From Gemmatimonadota bacterium (GTDB taxonomy: Bacteria; Gemmatimonadota; Gemmatimonadetes; Gemmatimonadales; Gemmatimonadaceae), in assembly GCA_028287205.1 (NCBI GenBank), contig JAQBQC010000070.1, positions 1 to 5,867 of the forward strand: DNA of 5,867 nt, read 5' to 3'. The notes below the pieces were generated by a model. The model was given only the letters and a program-made list of their open reading frames with translations. It was not told the origin of the DNA and did no database searches. The position numbers and the translations under genes were made by a program. Shown here piece after piece: positions 5,015 to 5,867 of this stretch (within the stretch, counting starts at the first letter, position 1; each line of letters begins with the position of its first letter).

Positions 5015-5867
5015 CTAGTAGATGTACACGCTCGTCCCGTTCGGCACGTTCGCGTAGAGCCACGTGATGTCGTCCTCCTTCAAACGCACGCACCCGTGGG
5101 TGACGGCATCACCCACGGTCGACTCTTCGGGCGTGCCGTGGATGAGATACCCGTCGCCCATGTCCAGGCGATAGCTCCCGAGCTCCCCGTAAATGCGGCG
5201 ATTCTTGGTGCCGAGCGGCGGCATGTAGAGGGTGTCATCGAACACGACCTCCTCATCGAGGGGGAGGGGCACCCATCCCGAGTCGGGGACGATCACGCCG
5301 ATCTGTTGATTGCGCACCTGGAGCTTGCGGCCGTTCGCGATCTTCACGGAACCCTTGAGCGGTAGGCGTGCGAGCGCGAGGTGATTTTCCTTCGCCACTT
5401 CGGCGTAATGCCAGTCCGGCGGAATCCAGAGCGGGTTCTCCGACTTGCCGCGCACTGTGCGCTTGCCGCGCGGCGTGTCGAACTTCCACACGTGACCCGC
5501 GAACGCCAGCGTCGAGTCCATCGCCACGGCGGCGGGCGCCGAGCGGAGCGTGTCGTCCCCGTTCATGACCCAGACGCGCCGGTCGAAGAGCGAAACGACG
5601 ATGCGATACTCCTTCGCCTCCTGCGCCAGCCGGCGGTTGTTCTCGTAGTCGAGGCTGTCGGCGTTGGACTCGAAGTGCATCACCCTGACGGGCGCCTCTG
5701 CCGCGATCTCTCCATGCGCGGCGATGCTGTCCAGCACGCGCGCGCTGTCCGCCTGGCGGGCCGAGTCGGCGGCAGCGGCCAACACGCGCGCGCTATCCGC
5801 CGCGGCAAGCGCCGGATCCGGCGTGACTGCGGGGTGCGCACAAGCGGAGGCAGCTGAGCAAAGGAGC
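5015..5867 (-). CDS. L,D-transpeptidase (YkuD domain), N-terminus beyond the right edge
   Basis: This is a cell-wall enzyme that, in this family, makes 3-3 peptide cross-links or attaches proteins to peptidoglycan via an active-site cysteine. In total 283 residues are visible. The frame is open to the right edge: the GTG at 5785 is only internal, because upstream codons read LLCSAASACAHPAV, the end of a signal peptide with a lipobox-like ASAC (Cys codon at 5840-5842). The enzyme is thus probably an exported lipoprotein. Next comes an Ala-rich linker with repeated ADSAR units. The YkuD domain starts near visible residue 87 (YRIVVSLFDRRVWV), with TPRGK at 131-135, then PLWIPPDW. The catalytic motif is IHGT (His243), then THGCVRL with Cys259 (codon 5090-5092). 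The domain reaches the C-terminus, so there is no extra C-terminal module. I see no peptidoglycan-binding repeat in the visible part. Confidence 0.93.
   Translation of the reverse strand, partial: LLCSAASACAHPAVTPDPALAAADSARVLAAAADSARQADSARVLDSIAAHGEIAAEAPVRVMHFESNADSLDYENNRRLAQEAKEYRIVVSLFDRRVWVMNGDDTLRSAPAAVAMDSTLAFAGHVWKFDTPRGKRTVRGKSENPLWIPPDWHYAEVAKENHLALARLPLKGSVKIANGRKLQVRNQQIGVIVPDSGWVPLPLDEEVVFDDTLYMPPLGTKNRRIYGELGSYRLDMGDGYLIHGTPEESTVGDAVTHGCVRLKEDDITWLYANVPNGTSVYIY

Overview
The window is GC-rich bacterial chromosomal DNA carrying six protein genes. Prepilins with class III signal peptides, two probable lipoproteins and a periplasmic-type L,D-transpeptidase point to a didermic (Gram-negative type) bacterium. 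The Ala/Asp/Ser/Arg-rich linker of the transpeptidase and the pilin style recall Gemmatimonadota, but that is an impression and not a demonstrated placement.

Left part (1-1673, minus strand): three tandem paralogous type IV pilin-like genes read right to left. The first to be read (pilin 3) starts at 1673, the next (pilin 2) at 935, and the last (pilin 1) at 241 and runs off the left edge. Each complete copy is followed by a strong GC hairpin, so each is probably its own transcription unit. Pilins 1 and 2 also share a two-hairpin leader. The mature domains are nearly identical between copies and share silent-site patterns in a mosaic way, as gene conversion would leave. Pilin 3 differs sharply inside the normally near-invariant hydrophobic alpha-1 segment. 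This is the most unusual feature of the window.

Middle (1674-1900): a divergent intergenic region with a 12-bp perfect palindrome flanked by two copies of an 8-bp repeat. It separates the pilins from the rightward genes.

Right part: a phytoene-dehydrogenase-like/PYROXD2-like FAD oxidoreductase (about 1901-3496, plus), ending in a plausible intrinsic terminator; then an M20-family metallopeptidase with a probable lipoprotein signal (3595-5004, plus). Converging on it, with only 10 bases between the stop codons, is an L,D-transpeptidase (YkuD domain) on the minus strand. Its reading frame stays open to the right edge, so its true start lies outside the window.

No tRNA, rRNA, CRISPR array, transposase or phage gene was seen. 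Apart from the three pilins, the genes share no obvious pathway. I did not find a new multi-gene system; the pilin array with its diverged member is the best lead.
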